Source: Hymenopus coronatus
Lineage: Eukaryota; Arthropoda; Insecta; Mantodea; Hymenopodidae
Direction of reading: 5' to 3'
DNA length: 64,000 bases
Assembly: GCA_030762935.1 (NCBI GenBank)
Contig: CM060887.1
Span: 16,112,501 to 16,176,500 of the forward strand
Shown: one piece after another, positions 43,410-55,230 of the stretch
Position numbering within the stretch: position 1 is the first letter of the stretch
Layout of the letters: every line of letters starts with the position of its first letter
Translations under genes and position numbers: made by a program
The notes under the pieces: generated by a model
Told to the model about the DNA's origin: nothing
Databases searched by the model: none
The model's input: only the letters and a program-made list of their open reading frames with translations

Positions 43410-44440
43410 TATGTTTGAAGTCTGGAAAATGTGAACGTTTTGCAACTACAATGAAAATTCACAGGGCACATTGTTGTGCAAAGACCTTGCACGATTTCAA
43501 ATGTGGCTTAAATGAAGTGTACTCACTTGATCATTTATGGGGAGGGAGAGAGGCTTTTGGGAACTATTCTACAGCAAGTGCTGCTGTGTTCTGCTGATTT
43601 GGAGAATTTAAGAGGGAGCACAGTATTTTAAAAGATGAAGAGAAGAGTGGCAGACCAATAATAATAGTGATTGAGAAAGTCACCACTGTGGAAACCATAA
43701 TTGGGGAAGATCAAAGACTAGCCTACAAGGGCATAGAGCTGGCATTGGTAATCAGTTAGGGTGTTGAACCATCCTTAATGAACCCCTTTGTGTAAAAAAA
43801 AAAAAAAAAAAATCAAGATGGGTACTCCACAATTTAACTAAAGCATGGGTGCTCCATAGGGTGGAATGGCACTAAGAAATGCTGCAAAGACTTAATTGTG
43901 GAAAGTCTTGCTGTGTTTCAGCTATTGTTATGGTGAGGGTATATCAATTCAAGGTCAAGAGAACAAGGTGTGGCAGAAAGAAAATTGCTGCTCCTTTCTT
44001 TTCCGCAAGTGGTCATCTGGCAACAGTTGTGCTCGAAAATCGGAAAACTCACTGCAAAATGGTACACAGAATTTTGCCTTCCGAAAGCGTTTTGAAAAAT
44101 CCATAAAATCACCCCAAAACAGAATTAAAGGACATTTTGTTGCATAATGACAATGCATCAACTCATTGCTAAGTACCAATGGAGCTTTTGCAAGGAATTA
44201 AGGCAAATTTATTGACTCATTCATCCTGTGGTCCCAATTTGGCACTGTGTGATTTCTTGTTCTCTACAGTTAGATTGCTTCAAGGATACTGATTTTCAAG
44301 CTCTCAAGAAGCTGTCTCAGCTTACGAAGAGGAGTTATCTGCAGTGCTGGAAATTGAATGTCGTGGATGCTTTCAGAGGATGGAACACTCAATATAATGC
44401 TAAGAAGAATACTTTGAGAAACTGGTATAAGCAAAATATT
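43410..44440 (+). pseudogene. Mariner-type transposase remnant
   Basis: In shifting frames it reads LKDEEKSGRPIIIVIEKVTT, VETIIGEDQRLAYKGIELAL, then LLHNDNASTHC (second catalytic Asp block), KANLLTHSSCGPNLALCDF (third block, usual SPNLAPCDFWLF), CFKDTDFQALKKLSQL and CFQRMEHSI-type and NWYKQ-type C-terminal helices. An A-run at 43796-43813 interrupts it. The N-terminal helix-turn-helix is blurred (KTLHDFKCGLNEVY). Dead. No clean ends were found. Confidence 0.75.
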
Positions 44441-44999
44441 TCTAGGAGTATTAATTATTTGCCCTCCCAATACTTGCCTACTGACCCTACACACATAAGA
44501 TTACACTTAACTTTATGCATATAGAGCACTGATTGGTCTTTTTTTTTTTCTTCCATGTGCTACAAAATATAAGTTCACAGGTAAGCTAGTCAAATTGCCA
44601 TGTTAATTCATAGTAGTTTTGTTTCTGTTGCAAAGTAAAGAATCACCCATAAAAGCATTTGCCACATTTGAGCCAGATGCATAAGTTACAATATAATATA
44701 CTTTTCCAAATAAGTCAACAGTGCATACTTAGAGGGATTGTGTTAGGAATAATAATTTCAGAGGGTTCTACAATTTCATTATTAAATATGCAAGACATTT
44801 GAATAACCAGGGTTTTTTATTGCATGTAGATTGCAATTTAGGGGAAACTGCCCCACCCACTTCACCTGGTACAGCACTGACCTGAGCTGCATCTTCCATT
44901 ATTCCCACAGCTTTTTGGAGAGACGTACTTGAAGTCTCCAGTTTCATGATACTGTTGGGAGGCCAGATGAAGCAACTTTCAATGCATGAAACTGAACTG
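44441..44999. other. 14-3-3 epsilon intron, nothing recognised
   Basis: No exon or known repeat. Confidence 0.4.
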
Positions 45000-45660
45000 G
45001 CACTTCAAAATTGTTGAATGCTGAAAAGAATTCACTCTGATACTGGAGAATTAGAAGAATTTTTTCAACTCTGACTTCATAGCTTTGAAGTGCTTAATGT
45101 AGAAAAGCACAACTTCAATCCATGTTGCCCCCTTATCACTGACTCCAGAGGCAAGACAAACATCAGAAAATTGCTGCTTGTGGCGTTCTGCACAATGACA
45201 TTTCAAGAAAACCTTTATTGCTGATATCAATGTATTTACTTCTGGGAATTTGTGTCTCTGCCACTCGTTGCAATGCACAAGCTGCACATGTAATGTGAAC
45301 TAAATTTGAATAAATTGCATAAGTGATTTACACACTTTCAACATATATATATATGAATAGGACCCTCTTTTTTATGCATGCCTTGCACATCATTCATGAT
45401 TCTAGCAATTGAACTATTTGTTGCCTCCAAAAGCTTGCAATAAATTAAATATAGTTTGGAGGACACAGCCTCAGTCCAGTTTGCACACTTGGCAACAAAA
45501 GGGCCTACCACATGCTTCGTCTCAGCAGAAGTTTATCCTATGATTCACCTTAGTCAGCCTTGATTTTTTTCTAATATTTCAACATAACAAGAATCCAAGG
45601 AATTCTTCCTGAGAATGTTGTAGTATTTTTGTAAAATGTTTAAATTCAAGTACCTGACAT
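45000..45660 (-). pseudogene. hAT-type transposase remnant (C-terminal region)
   Basis: The minus strand at 45287-45060 reads MQLVHCNEWQRHKFPEVNTL, ISAIKVFLKCHCAERHKQQF and DKGATWIEVVLFYIKHFKAM. This follows the segment CLAHxLHxVxExVRxxFPxVNxLIxxxKxxFxKxPxR...RWGTWLxAxxYYxxxFxxVK of the CGGBP1-type hAT transposases in insect genomes. Here RWGTW has become DKGATW. Upstream minus-strand sequence to 45660 continues without a clear frame. The zinc-finger end of the same family type is at 10065. Confidence 0.6.
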
Positions 45661-45691
45661 TTGTTCCAAGGTATATTCCCCATAAAATAAT

Positions 45692-45969
45692 TGGCGTGCT
45701 ATTTATGGGCGCTCTTTTAACTACTGTGGTTCTCAGCGTCCCATTCTATATTGGGTGTGAAAGACTGCTTAATTTTGCTCAGAGGCCTCTATCAGGCTTG
45801 AGGTTGCCGTAAATCTATGACATGGGACCAACGGCTTTACTTCTCTTCCAAAGGAAGCCATGCTAAGGAGTTTCACGCCCGAAAAAAATCCATCGTCCTC
45901 TGCTGGGTTTGAACCCGCGACCTTGGGTATATGAAGTTAGCATGGTAACCATTACACCACGGAGGGCGA
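45692..45969 (-). mobile_element. SINE1 copy f
   Basis: Minus-oriented and near full length, with the head complement GGTAACCATTACACCACGGA at the right end and the B box complement GGGTTTGAACCC at 45906. Confidence 0.92.
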
Positions 45970-46708
45970 CATACTCTCCGCAATAATGACATGTACAGTT
46001 CTTTGCAAAATTCACTATTAGATGATGTAGGTTGCCCCTGAAAATGTGTGAATAGTACCTGTTTCTGTGAAAAAAGCTGTTTATTGCTAATATGTAGATT
46101 GCTCCATAAAAGTTCAATTATATATCCTATACATTTATCAAGTTTGGCACAGTACTATTTTACCATTAGTGGTTAAAGCACTCGACAGAAATCCATGTTT
46201 TCAGCTTTGATAACTAAGACAAAACTGGTGCCATGGCTAACTTAAATGCAACTGTTACAAATTCTGAAGCCTATGACAAAAGTCTAGAAAGGAAAACGTT
46301 TAAAATGAGTCAGTTATATGCATTCAACTTGTGCGATTTACCTTTGAATGTAATGGAAATGTATGGTACTAACAATGTATGAGAAGCACAATAATGAAAC
46401 TTTAATGTTTCCTTTATTGCTTTGTAACAAAAATGTATGAGATTGATGAAAACTTGTAACAACTCCACAATAAATATTAAAATACGTAAAATTATGTAGT
46501 TTGTGTGAAACATGGAATTTAAAACATTGAAATTGTGGTCATTTCTGTGTAATTTGTTGACACTTTAGCTTTTCTTATAATTACATATAATAGGAACAGA
46601 ATATGTAAATACATAAAATCAATCTCTAGTGATAGCTTTTCTTTGGCAAACAACTTAGCTTGCAATAACCTTATGAAATGGAAATGTGTGGTTTAAATTA
46701 AATTTTTA

Positions 46709-46868
46709 TTTATAGATGCTCTTTTAACTGCTGCTATTCTCAGCATCTCATTCTATTTTGGGCATGAAAGACAACTTGCCTCTTTATCAGGCTTGAGGTT
46801 CTTCTAGGTGCCATAAATATACGTAGGACCAATGGCTTTACTTGCCTTCCAAAGGAAGCCATGCTAAG
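46709..46868 (-). mobile_element. SINE1 copy g, headless
   Basis: Only the tail and body (TTTATAGATGCTCTTTTAAC to GGAAGCCATGCTAAGG) remain. Consensus CpGs are lost. Confidence 0.8.
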
Positions 46869-47089
46869 GAAATGTGGTTTGATTCATGTAGGGTTGCACT
46901 TGCTGTATTTGCATTTCAAGACCTCAAAGTTTTTATAACCCAATTCACCCACAGTTAGTGAACTGAAGTAGTCTTTTGGCTACTCCTTTATACCATGGAT
47001 CATGTTGCACAATTGTAATGCTTGTATAATGTTCAGTTTCATTCATGAATTCTTTTTTCAGCTTTTGAACGTTTCTAACAGTTAAAATG
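46869..47089. other. Intron DNA before the Tigger element
   Basis: Nothing recognised. The same is true of 45970-46708. Confidence 0.4.
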
Positions 47090-47892
47090 TACAGTGGATT
47101 TAATATAATTCAAAATTGTCATTAATTCAAAGATTTTCCTTGATCCCTTGAATTTTGTATTAAAACAAGAAAAATTGCATGTAATTTGTATTTAATTTAT
47201 CTTAATTTGAAGTTTTTGTGAAGAAATGTCGGTTGAAAATTAATCTAAACAAAGAATTGTAATAGATAGTTCTGATTCGTGTGTTTCTGCAAAAGGTCAT
47301 TGCTCTGGGGTGGTTTATGCTGTGAGCTTCTATACCTGCTCACACATGTCCATGTTTAAAACTACCTTTAGTTACATAAGCTTCCTACCATTCTGGGTGT
47401 TACAAATCAATGCAACTATATCGCTTAATAATCTGCATGTCCAGTACAAGACCTAACTTTTGTGGGAAAAATCTTCATTCAAGAAATTGAAAGGGTTTGA
47501 AGAAAAAATCTTAAATCACGAAAATACAGGATACTGCCAAACACTGTCAACTTATCTAATGAATATGGAGAAGATTATAAGCAGTGACTCGAATGAAAAT
47601 GGAAAAAGTCATAAAAGAGCAAGACAACCAGAAAATCTTAAAGCAGATGAAGTGTGTTATAAGTGGTTTAAGCAGGAATGGGAACTAGAAGAGCAGCTGC
47701 AAATTCCCACATCATTGGAGGCACTTCATCTGTGCAAAATTGTTTGGTACATTGAGGTACAGGCCAGTGTAGGTGTTCTTGCCTGTATTGCTAAGATGTC
47801 AATTTTAGATGTAACATTTGTAATTAGAATTTTTGGACATTTCAAATTTTTTCCTTGTCCCTTCAGCTTTGAATTATCCCAGTTCTACTGTA
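47090..47892 (+). mobile_element. Short Tigger/pogo-type element keeping a CENP-B-like DNA-binding fragment
   Basis: The ends TACAGTGGATTTAATATAAT (from 47090) and TACAGTAGAACTGGGATAAT (inward from 47892) are imperfect inverted repeats with TACAGT termini, the pogo/Tigger hallmark with TA target. Inside, a frame from 47460 reads KRARQPENLKADEVCYKWFK and QEWELEEQLQIPTSLEALHL, like the second half of the CENPB/Tigger N-terminal domain (..DVExALxxWFxxxRxxGxPISGPIxxxKAL). The DDE catalytic core is missing, so this is an internally deleted copy. Confidence 0.75.
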
Positions 47893-47956
47893 TAAACTTT
47901 TGAAAGCAGCTTGTAACCCACCCCTAATGTGCACTGTGCATGTGTCTATGTACATA

Positions 47957-49572
47957 TACAGGCTGTAAATGAACAACACTGCACCAATTTTACTGCAGTA
48001 GATGGTTCCTAGTTAATTAATTTGAGGTAAGAAACCAATGGTGTATCAGGTCAAGTTGCCAAGTATTGTGTATTCAAAGTAATTAGAGATTGGTATCAAT
48101 AAATCACAATCTGAAAAATGTGTGAATAGTTTGCATATGAAATTAAACTAGAGCTTATGATGTACTTCATGTCTGTGTCTCTCTGAAGAAGTATTTCTAA
48201 ATTTTAATCTTGCCAAAATTGCTTAAATTGCAAACCTAATATGGGGCTGCACACCACTGCAATGGATAACTGGTTGTGGCGAAAAGGTAAAGAAACAGGA
48301 AAATTCTGATAGTTATACTTTGGCTGCACAGTTCGGTGGATTGACTGAAACTGAATCTGAGTAAACCTGAGGATATGTGCAAACTTTTTTTTTTACCATC
48401 TTGTGAGCAATATTATGCTTATGTCTTAAAATTGCTGACTACCACCATCATTTGTAATGAAGAGGGTATTGCTTACTGTTGCTTCTCTCACATCTGATGG
48501 CTAAGGCTGGAGTGTTGTGCATTGATATTACTGTGTTGTTGGCTGACGATAAGTAATAGCACAAGTACTACGACTCCCCAAAAGAGGCACAGAGTACCTA
48601 TGTGGTAGCATCCTGAATGTGCTGCCAATTAGTGACTACTACCACCACCGTATGGTAATGGTTTAAGTAAACAGTATTAAAGTCTCCCTTGTCTCATTTC
48701 CTATTTGCCTTCCATACACAATACATTAAAACAGGTAAATGGGTACTCCGGGAATATGGAGCAAAATTACACTTTTGCTGAACTCGTTGATATGCATCTT
48801 GTGTATGGTGAAGCAGGATGTCATTCAATAGCTGCATGGATTTACTGCGAAAAGTGCGCTAATAGATGGGAGCCCCATTGGGCCACTTTTGAACCTGTAG
48901 ATCAGCCTTTGCAAGATTGTGGTTTTGTGGTGCCAAATAGAGCAAATTGTGATGCAAGATGCATCCATTGCACTCCAGAGTTGAAGAAAATATATTGCTT
49001 AGACTGAAAGAGGAATTGTAAACTAGCACCTGCACTATTGCATGTGCAATGGGCATCAGGTACACAAATGTATGGCAAGTCATGGAGGAGCAGCAACTTT
49101 ACCCCTTCCATTTGCAAAAGGAGCAAGTCTTTACTCCAGATGATTGTAATTTACGCTTGCAGTTTTGTGAATGGGTTTAAGGCAGCCACCAGAATATTTT
49201 TTGTTTGTGGTGTTCACTGATAAGGCCACATTTACCAGGAATAGATAGATTCTTAATTATAATAATAGTTGCATAAGGGCATACGAAAACCCACGTAGTA
49301 TTGTTCAGAAGAGCCACCAACAGCAGTTCATAATGAACATAGGGGCTAACATTGTTTGAGCCATACCTTCTTCATCCTAGACTGTGTGGCGACATAAAAC
49401 ATTTCTGAAGTATGTAATTCCAGCTTTGTTGGAAGAAGTGCTGCTTGATGTTTGGGCTCAACTGTATTTTCACATGAATGTGCTCCTGTGCATTATGCGA
49501 TAAGCATATTAATAGGAGCATCTATTTAATCTTCCCAAAGGTTAAAGACATTAAGCTACCAAATATATACAT
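47957..49572 (+). mobile_element. DUF4817-type transposon with broken transposase
   Basis: The left end TACAGGCTGTAAATGAACAA resembles the MITE ends at 32.2 kb. 48757-49007 encodes NYTFAELVDMHLVYGEAGCH, SIAAWIYCEKCANRWEPHWA and TFEPVDQPLQDCGFVV, the DUF4817 helix-turn-helix found in insect mariner-like transposases. Downstream pieces resemble a GITxxxVWxVxxEQxLYPFH/QxVQxLxPxDxxxRLxFCxW block, TDKATFTRNR (first catalytic Asp block), AYENPRS and LEEVLLDVWAQLYFHMN. Many stops. The third catalytic block is not seen. Confidence 0.75.
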
Positions 49573-49737
49573 ACAGGATGTAAATGAATAACACTGCATG
49601 AATTTTATTGGTAATAGAAGGTTTATACACAAGTTATCAAATTGTATAGTTTTGCCTAGTTTAGCATAATGGTCATGGTGCAATAATGTGAAAGACCTAA
49701 ATAGTAGGTACATATTGGAAATTATGCACAATGATTA
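49573..49737 (+). mobile_element. Second DUF4817-element end, same orientation
   Basis: TACAGGATGTAAATGAATAA, CACTGCATGAATTTTATTGG closely matches the left end at 47957 and points the same way, so it starts a second, truncated unit in tandem rather than closing the first. Confidence 0.6.
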
Positions 49738-49900
49738 CAGGGTTCACAGAGCTTAAAGCTACGTAACATTAATCTTTTCAGGATAAGTGAAAACTCTGGC
49801 AAAAAAACTTATCCAGGTAATTTACCATAAGTGGGTTTTGAACTTGCGACTCTTGAATATGAGGCAAGCTTGTGAAATTATTTCAGTTAAACATTACACC
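49738..49900 (-). mobile_element. SINE3 copy d
   Basis: Minus-oriented and partial: GGTTCACAGAGCTTAAAGCT, TTTTCAGGATAAGTGAAAAC and a B box complement (TTTTGAACTTGCGACTCTTG). Confidence 0.75.
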
Positions 49901-50654
49901 TTATGTGACAAGCTAGATATTGTCTGGCCACTTTTAAAATTTAAGTATCTGGAGCAGCTCTAAAAATTAAAACACAGACTCAAAATATGTTGTCAAGATT
50001 TGGTGAAATGAACTGCTTAGGGAATTGTTTCGTGGGAGAACTTTAATTCAGGTTATTGGTGCCCTCCACCTCTGAATAAGAGCAACTTATGGCAAAGTTA
50101 ACAATGAAAGAGAGAGTTGGAGCAATTTTTACAATATTGGTGGTATGATTGTGATGACTGGAAATGTGGGGCCTAAACAATGGCCTAAAGCATATTGTTA
50201 CATGCTCTGCTGTACATGGCTTCTATCAAAAGATGTACAAATTTAAAAATTTCCATCCGTCGTCAGGTGCAAAGTGTCCCTGGACAATAGGTAAAGCACT
50301 GTGAGTGAGGCACTGCACACACAGATAAGAGCGACATCCTTTTTTACTGCCATATTAATAAAGTTTATACTTCATCATGCTCATTGGATGACATTCCTGT
50401 TCCATTCAGTTTTAATTTTCCTAGCACCTGCCAATAACAGATGAAATATTCCATCCAAAATTCAATCTTGAGATTTTTTTTTTAGCAATACATGTTTGAC
50501 TATTGAATTACTAAACCCTCCACCCCCCTGGTAAAAGGTGTGAAAGAGAGTGGTACAAAAAATTAAGAGATATATGTGAATGGCATATTGAATATTTCTT
50601 TAATTCTCTGCTAATGTGAATTTTGTATGCCTTTGTATAACTGCCATATTGTAA
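49901..50654. other. Intron DNA, mostly unrecognised
   Basis: Around 50590-50650 a few plus-oriented family A motifs (ATTTTGTATAACTGCCAT-like) adjoin the minus copy that follows. 49960-50250 weakly resembles a transposase third exon but no motif is firm. Confidence 0.35.
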
Positions 50655-51478
50655 TGTGTAGGAAAAATGTGATTTGTTCCATTCACATAACTTTCTCTAA
50701 ATCTCTAACAAATTATTGTAAAACTTAGTCTTCTATTTCATACTAATAAAGTTGAACGATAGCAGAAATGGTCTTATTACTTTCTTCCTTGTAAGTAGAA
50801 AGGAAATAAGGGAATACACTAGGCTAAAGAGAATCAAATCTTTTTAAAACTGGTTGCTATGTGATGGAAATTTGTTTCATAGTGTGGACAGGAGGTGAAA
50901 ATATCCTGTGTGAAAAAGTTATTTTAAAACAAGCCAATAATAACAAGGAATCTCTTGGAAATGGTAAACTCCCGGGAAAACATGACAAAGTGTGTGTTTT
51001 AACGAGAACTACATTTTTTGTGGAGTAAACTTTTCTCTATCACTTACGGGATACCAGTTAGGCAAAAATTGTCCAGAATGAATAGAGCTTCAGAGGCTGT
51101 TCCCAAAAAATTCAAGGTATACATTTTGTTTGTCATGTAAGTATCTTTAATATACAGTATTTTAATCAAAATCAATTAAGCCATTTTTGAGAAGATTAAA
51201 TTTTTCAATATTTTTTCCATATAAAAGACAGTTTGGGGTGGGAGAACTTTCCTCAATCTTGGAATGTACTAAACTTAAATGCCAAGTTTTATTATTTTAC
51301 AGACTTTTGGTTTTTGAATTATTGAGTTCGGACACATGCATGCACGCTTCTTTCTTTCTTTTATTTATTTATTTAATATAAGATATCCAAAAATGTGTAT
51401 TTCTGATAACTGTATCACATTTTTGGGTGGAATGCAATGCCTTCTCCACCTATGAACTAAGTGAGAAAAGTAAAAATG
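50655..51478 (-). mobile_element. Family A repeat, minus copy
   Basis: It starts GTGATTTGTTCCATTCACAT and continues AGAAATGGTCTTATTACTTT, GGCTGTTCCCAAAAAATTCA, TTTGGGGTGGGAGAACTTTC and AATGTGTATTTCTGATAAC. It ends AGTGAGAAAAGTAAAAATG. Nearly full length but CpG-poor. Confidence 0.8.
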
Positions 51479-52734
51479 AATAAAAATAAGCAGATCCTGT
51501 AAAAACAGTTTTTTTGTTTTCATGGCCATAGAAAGGATTGAATTTCAATAGTGATTTGACTTTTAAAAGATTTGGCACTTGCTTCAGCCCCCTATATTAT
51601 CCTGATACCTGCAACAAAATGTAATGTACCCATTTCTGCAAGAAGAGAGAAAAATAATAAACAATAGCAGGTAAGTTATATGAAAGTAACATGCTTAAAA
51701 GTGCAGCCAGAAATGTAAGATTTTGTTAGGTGGCTATTCTCATATTTAACACAGGCATTCCATGGCATGGGTGTGTCTTGTGTTCTGAAATTTGTGTGAT
51801 TTATTCTAAATTACTGCTGATGTTCAGATACATCATAGGAATGCCTTTTTCATATCAGCATTCCTAACATTCCTAACAAGCACACATTAAAGAGTTCTTT
51901 TAATTAGTAAATTAGTTAACCTGTAAACTTTGGGTGTGACTGTTTGCTGACATAACCTTGACCCAGTAATTTAATGCAAGTTGTGTTGAATGACATAATT
52001 TAATTTAGATGTTTTTCCAAGGATATACATTCAATTATGAACATTTCATGGTATGAAATTAGTTTAATGTTAATTTTTTTAAATATAATTAGATTTCGTT
52101 AAGTGATTTTCTGAGTGCTAATGATTTTGTATTGAAATTTCTTTAAAGTGGTTATTTAATATCTTGAAAGGACAACTTTGCAATTTATAACTCTATAAAG
52201 ATACTGTATCTATTTTTGTGTGCTGTGTATATACATTAGGAATGGTTATGACAGAAAGCACTACATTTTGAGATTGGCTACTGAAGTAACTTCATACCAT
52301 TACATAATTACATAACAGCAGTTACATCTACTAGTGCATAGACATGAACCATCATAGACAGTCTCGTCGATTTGTTCATAATTCAGTAGCTTTTATTCTT
52401 TCTTTGCAGAATGAAAGAAACTGACCCGACACTTTAATCTATTTTCTTTTGGTCTTTAATAAATGTTGAAAGTGTAGATGGACTTACTGTGTATTTTGTT
52501 ACTAAATCCAATTTCTTTAGGCCCTAATCAACTTCTAAGAATTTTAAATTTTCTTGGAGGGAAACTGCTTTCTTTTATCTTTCCCTACTTCATTGATTGA
52601 CATTGTTTAAATCAGACTTGCTCTAGCATACTGAAATTACCATCATGATGGGCATTCCATAATGAATAATTTCTTTTTCCCCTCATCATTCTTAATCCTA
52701 TATTTGGTTCATAATGACAGTTAATAGTACTTTG
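51479..52734. other. Intron DNA, nothing recognised
   Basis: AT-rich, CpG-poor, no exon or known repeat. Confidence 0.45.
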
Positions 52735-53850
52735 GTCTGCCCACAAGTGGCAGGACGTTCCAGAGAAGTTACATCACTGCACCCTGTAGTGCATTTCAAC
52801 TGCTGCCATTACAGGAGCGGACACTATGGAGTGTGATCTTTACAGGCAGCGCTGAATGATGTGGTTTCTGTAAAGAGGGTGTAACCACTGCAGAGATTCA
52901 CAGCCAATTGCTGGCAGTGTGTGTGCAGACTGCACCGTCTTGAAAAACTGGGTAGATGTGTGGAAAAGTGTCTGTATTGTTGGTGAAAGGAACCAGTTCT
53001 GGAAGGTCTGTTGACTGTGACAACACCAGTCAACATTTCAAGAGTGGAGTGGCTTATTCAGGAGAACAAGCAAATCACGTTCACAGAACTGGAGACAGCT
53101 ACAGGACTCCTTAGGAATGCTCTAATCCACATAGTGCATGAACACCTGAAGTTGGGGAAGGTCTTTACCAAGTGAGTACCCAAATTCCTCAATGCAGCAC
53201 AAAAGCAACCGTGCAATATCACGGAGATTCAGAGGCTTCATGTCCAAACTCGTGACTGGCGACAAGACCTGGCTCCTCTGCCAAAAAAAATTTTGTAGAG
53301 CACCCTCAGTAAGCAAAAGAATGGCCACAGTGTTTTGGGGATACAGGTGGAATCATCCTCATTGATTGGATGGAACCGCATACTATCATGAACAGCATGG
53401 CATGTGTGGCGACTTCAGAATTTGTGCAGTGCAGTTCTAAAGAAATGGCCAAGAAAATGGGCACAAAGTGTGCTGCTTCAACGTGATAACGCTCGTCCCC
53501 ATTAGTTGGAAAACTACAGCTGCCATAGTTGAGATGCAATTTCAGGCAATGTCACTTCCACTGTGTTTGCCTGGCTTGGGTCCTTCTGATTGCCACCTAT
53601 GAAGAAACCTTTGCTTGGACATCAATTAGAAGAATTGCAAGCAGTTGTCCAGCAGTGGGTGCAACAGACTCCAAAAAAGTGCTTTCCGGAGGGGTATAAA
53701 CATAAAGAAAATTATAATGAAAGTCTGGGCAGTTACAATGTTATAAATTTGATCTTCTCATCCTGCAGAAGTTGACACACCAGTGGTGCAAGTGTACAGT
53801 CAATGGAGACTATATTGAGAAAGTAGATATACCTGCTGAGGCATAGATGT
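52735..53850 (+). pseudogene. Mariner-type transposase remnant
   Basis: Pieces read RLVTGDKTWLLCQK-like (usual VTGDETWVHHY; motif at about 53250-53290), MATVFWGYRWN (usual VFWDxxG), LLQRDNARPH (about 53470-53505, second Asp block intact) and LPGLGPSDCHL (third block), then VVQQWVQQTPKKCFPEGYK (C-terminal helix). The N-terminal part includes GVTTAEIHSQL and VSARWVP-like segments. Several frame breaks make it inactive. Confidence 0.75.
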
Positions 53851-55174
53851 TATTTGTTTAAGAAAATAAAAATGTAGATTGCTGGAATATGGAATTCCAT
53901 TCCAATTTTGTCCTTTTATGACTTAAGCTGAGGCAAACACGATGTGGTCAAGGATCAACAAACCAATCTCTCAAATCAGGAAAAGACACAGCTAAAGTTT
54001 GTTCAACCAGTCTTATATTACGGGGAATTGTTTTTGTCATTTTTACAATTTTGTTGTACTGATGTTTATACAATTGAAATACTTTGACCTAGATGTTTAA
54101 AGCAGCATTTTTAAAAATGCCAAGCCTATGTTGGTTTTGTTCCTTACTGGTGTAACAATTGCAACTAAGTGTTAAATAAATTAATTAAAAAAAACTTGTA
54201 TTTTATTTATCCTTCACAAACTTTGAAATAGAATTTTAAATGTAATCCTTGATCATTATAAGAGATTAAAGTATACGCAGTAGTTCACATAATTTAGAAA
54301 ATTACTTTCAAATACATACTTTTGTTTGCTTGTATAAAATGAAATTCATTGGAAATTACAATTTCAATTAGCAATTGCTTAAGATTAGAAACATTAAATA
54401 TATGCACCTAACACTCAAGTTGTTTGTGTATAGGTATCCTTCATTCATTGATCTATCTGATAGATTCTCAGTAACCTCTTCTTGAGTCCCTGTATCCTTA
54501 TTTCTGTTATTTAGTTTCCTGACTTTCCTCCTCCACTTGTTTACCTTTCCCACATATTTGCCCATTCTTTCTGTTTCCAAAAGGTTAAATCTGGTTTTAA
54601 ATTTTCCCATTTCTTATTCCATATTTCCTGTCTCCAAACTTTTGTTTCTGAGCATCTATTATACAATGCAAATTCTTTTTAGACTTGCCATATAATTGGC
54701 ACAACTAAACTTTCACACCCCTTAACAGCGTTAGTCCTGTTATTGCACAAGCTAGACTTTCCCTTTCCATTTTATCACCAATGTCTATTCTTAGTTTCAA
54801 TTTTTTCCATGGACTCGTCTGCCTGTTGTCTTAACTATCCTGCCTTTTCTTTAGCCTTTAATCCTTCTTTGGCTAAGTTTGCTTCCGATGATTGGATTCT
54901 ATACTGGTGTTTCATAAATGTGTTTGATTACCAATATTTTCCTGTAATTCTTCCCAATTCATCTAGGGCTTCCCTTTTGGGAGCTACTTTCAGTGAACCT
55001 AGAATCATTTTGCATAATATTTTAGGCATCTGGTTTATGGGTTCCCAATTTTTCTCTGATCCTCAAATTGTTACACATGACATTTTCGTCTCGACTGTAG
55101 TTGTGTATGCTCTGGCTGGCCAGTTCACGTTCATATTTGGTATTTTCTTCAAGAGGTTCTATTAGTGCCTAAGC
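53851..55174. other. Unrecognised DNA left of the Penelope palindrome
   Basis: From about 54.4 kb the plus strand is T/C-rich, and the minus strand is A-rich with short charged frames (such as KYVGKVNKWRRKVRKLNN). The same base bias resumes after the palindrome at 58.1-58.6 kb. The palindrome therefore seems to have inserted into one older sequence, possibly an unidentified retroelement ORF on the minus strand. Confidence 0.4.
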
Positions 55175-55230
55175 TAGTTTCCCCTTATCCTGATATATGG
55201 TGGACTTTGAGATAGTGATGTGTTTTAACA

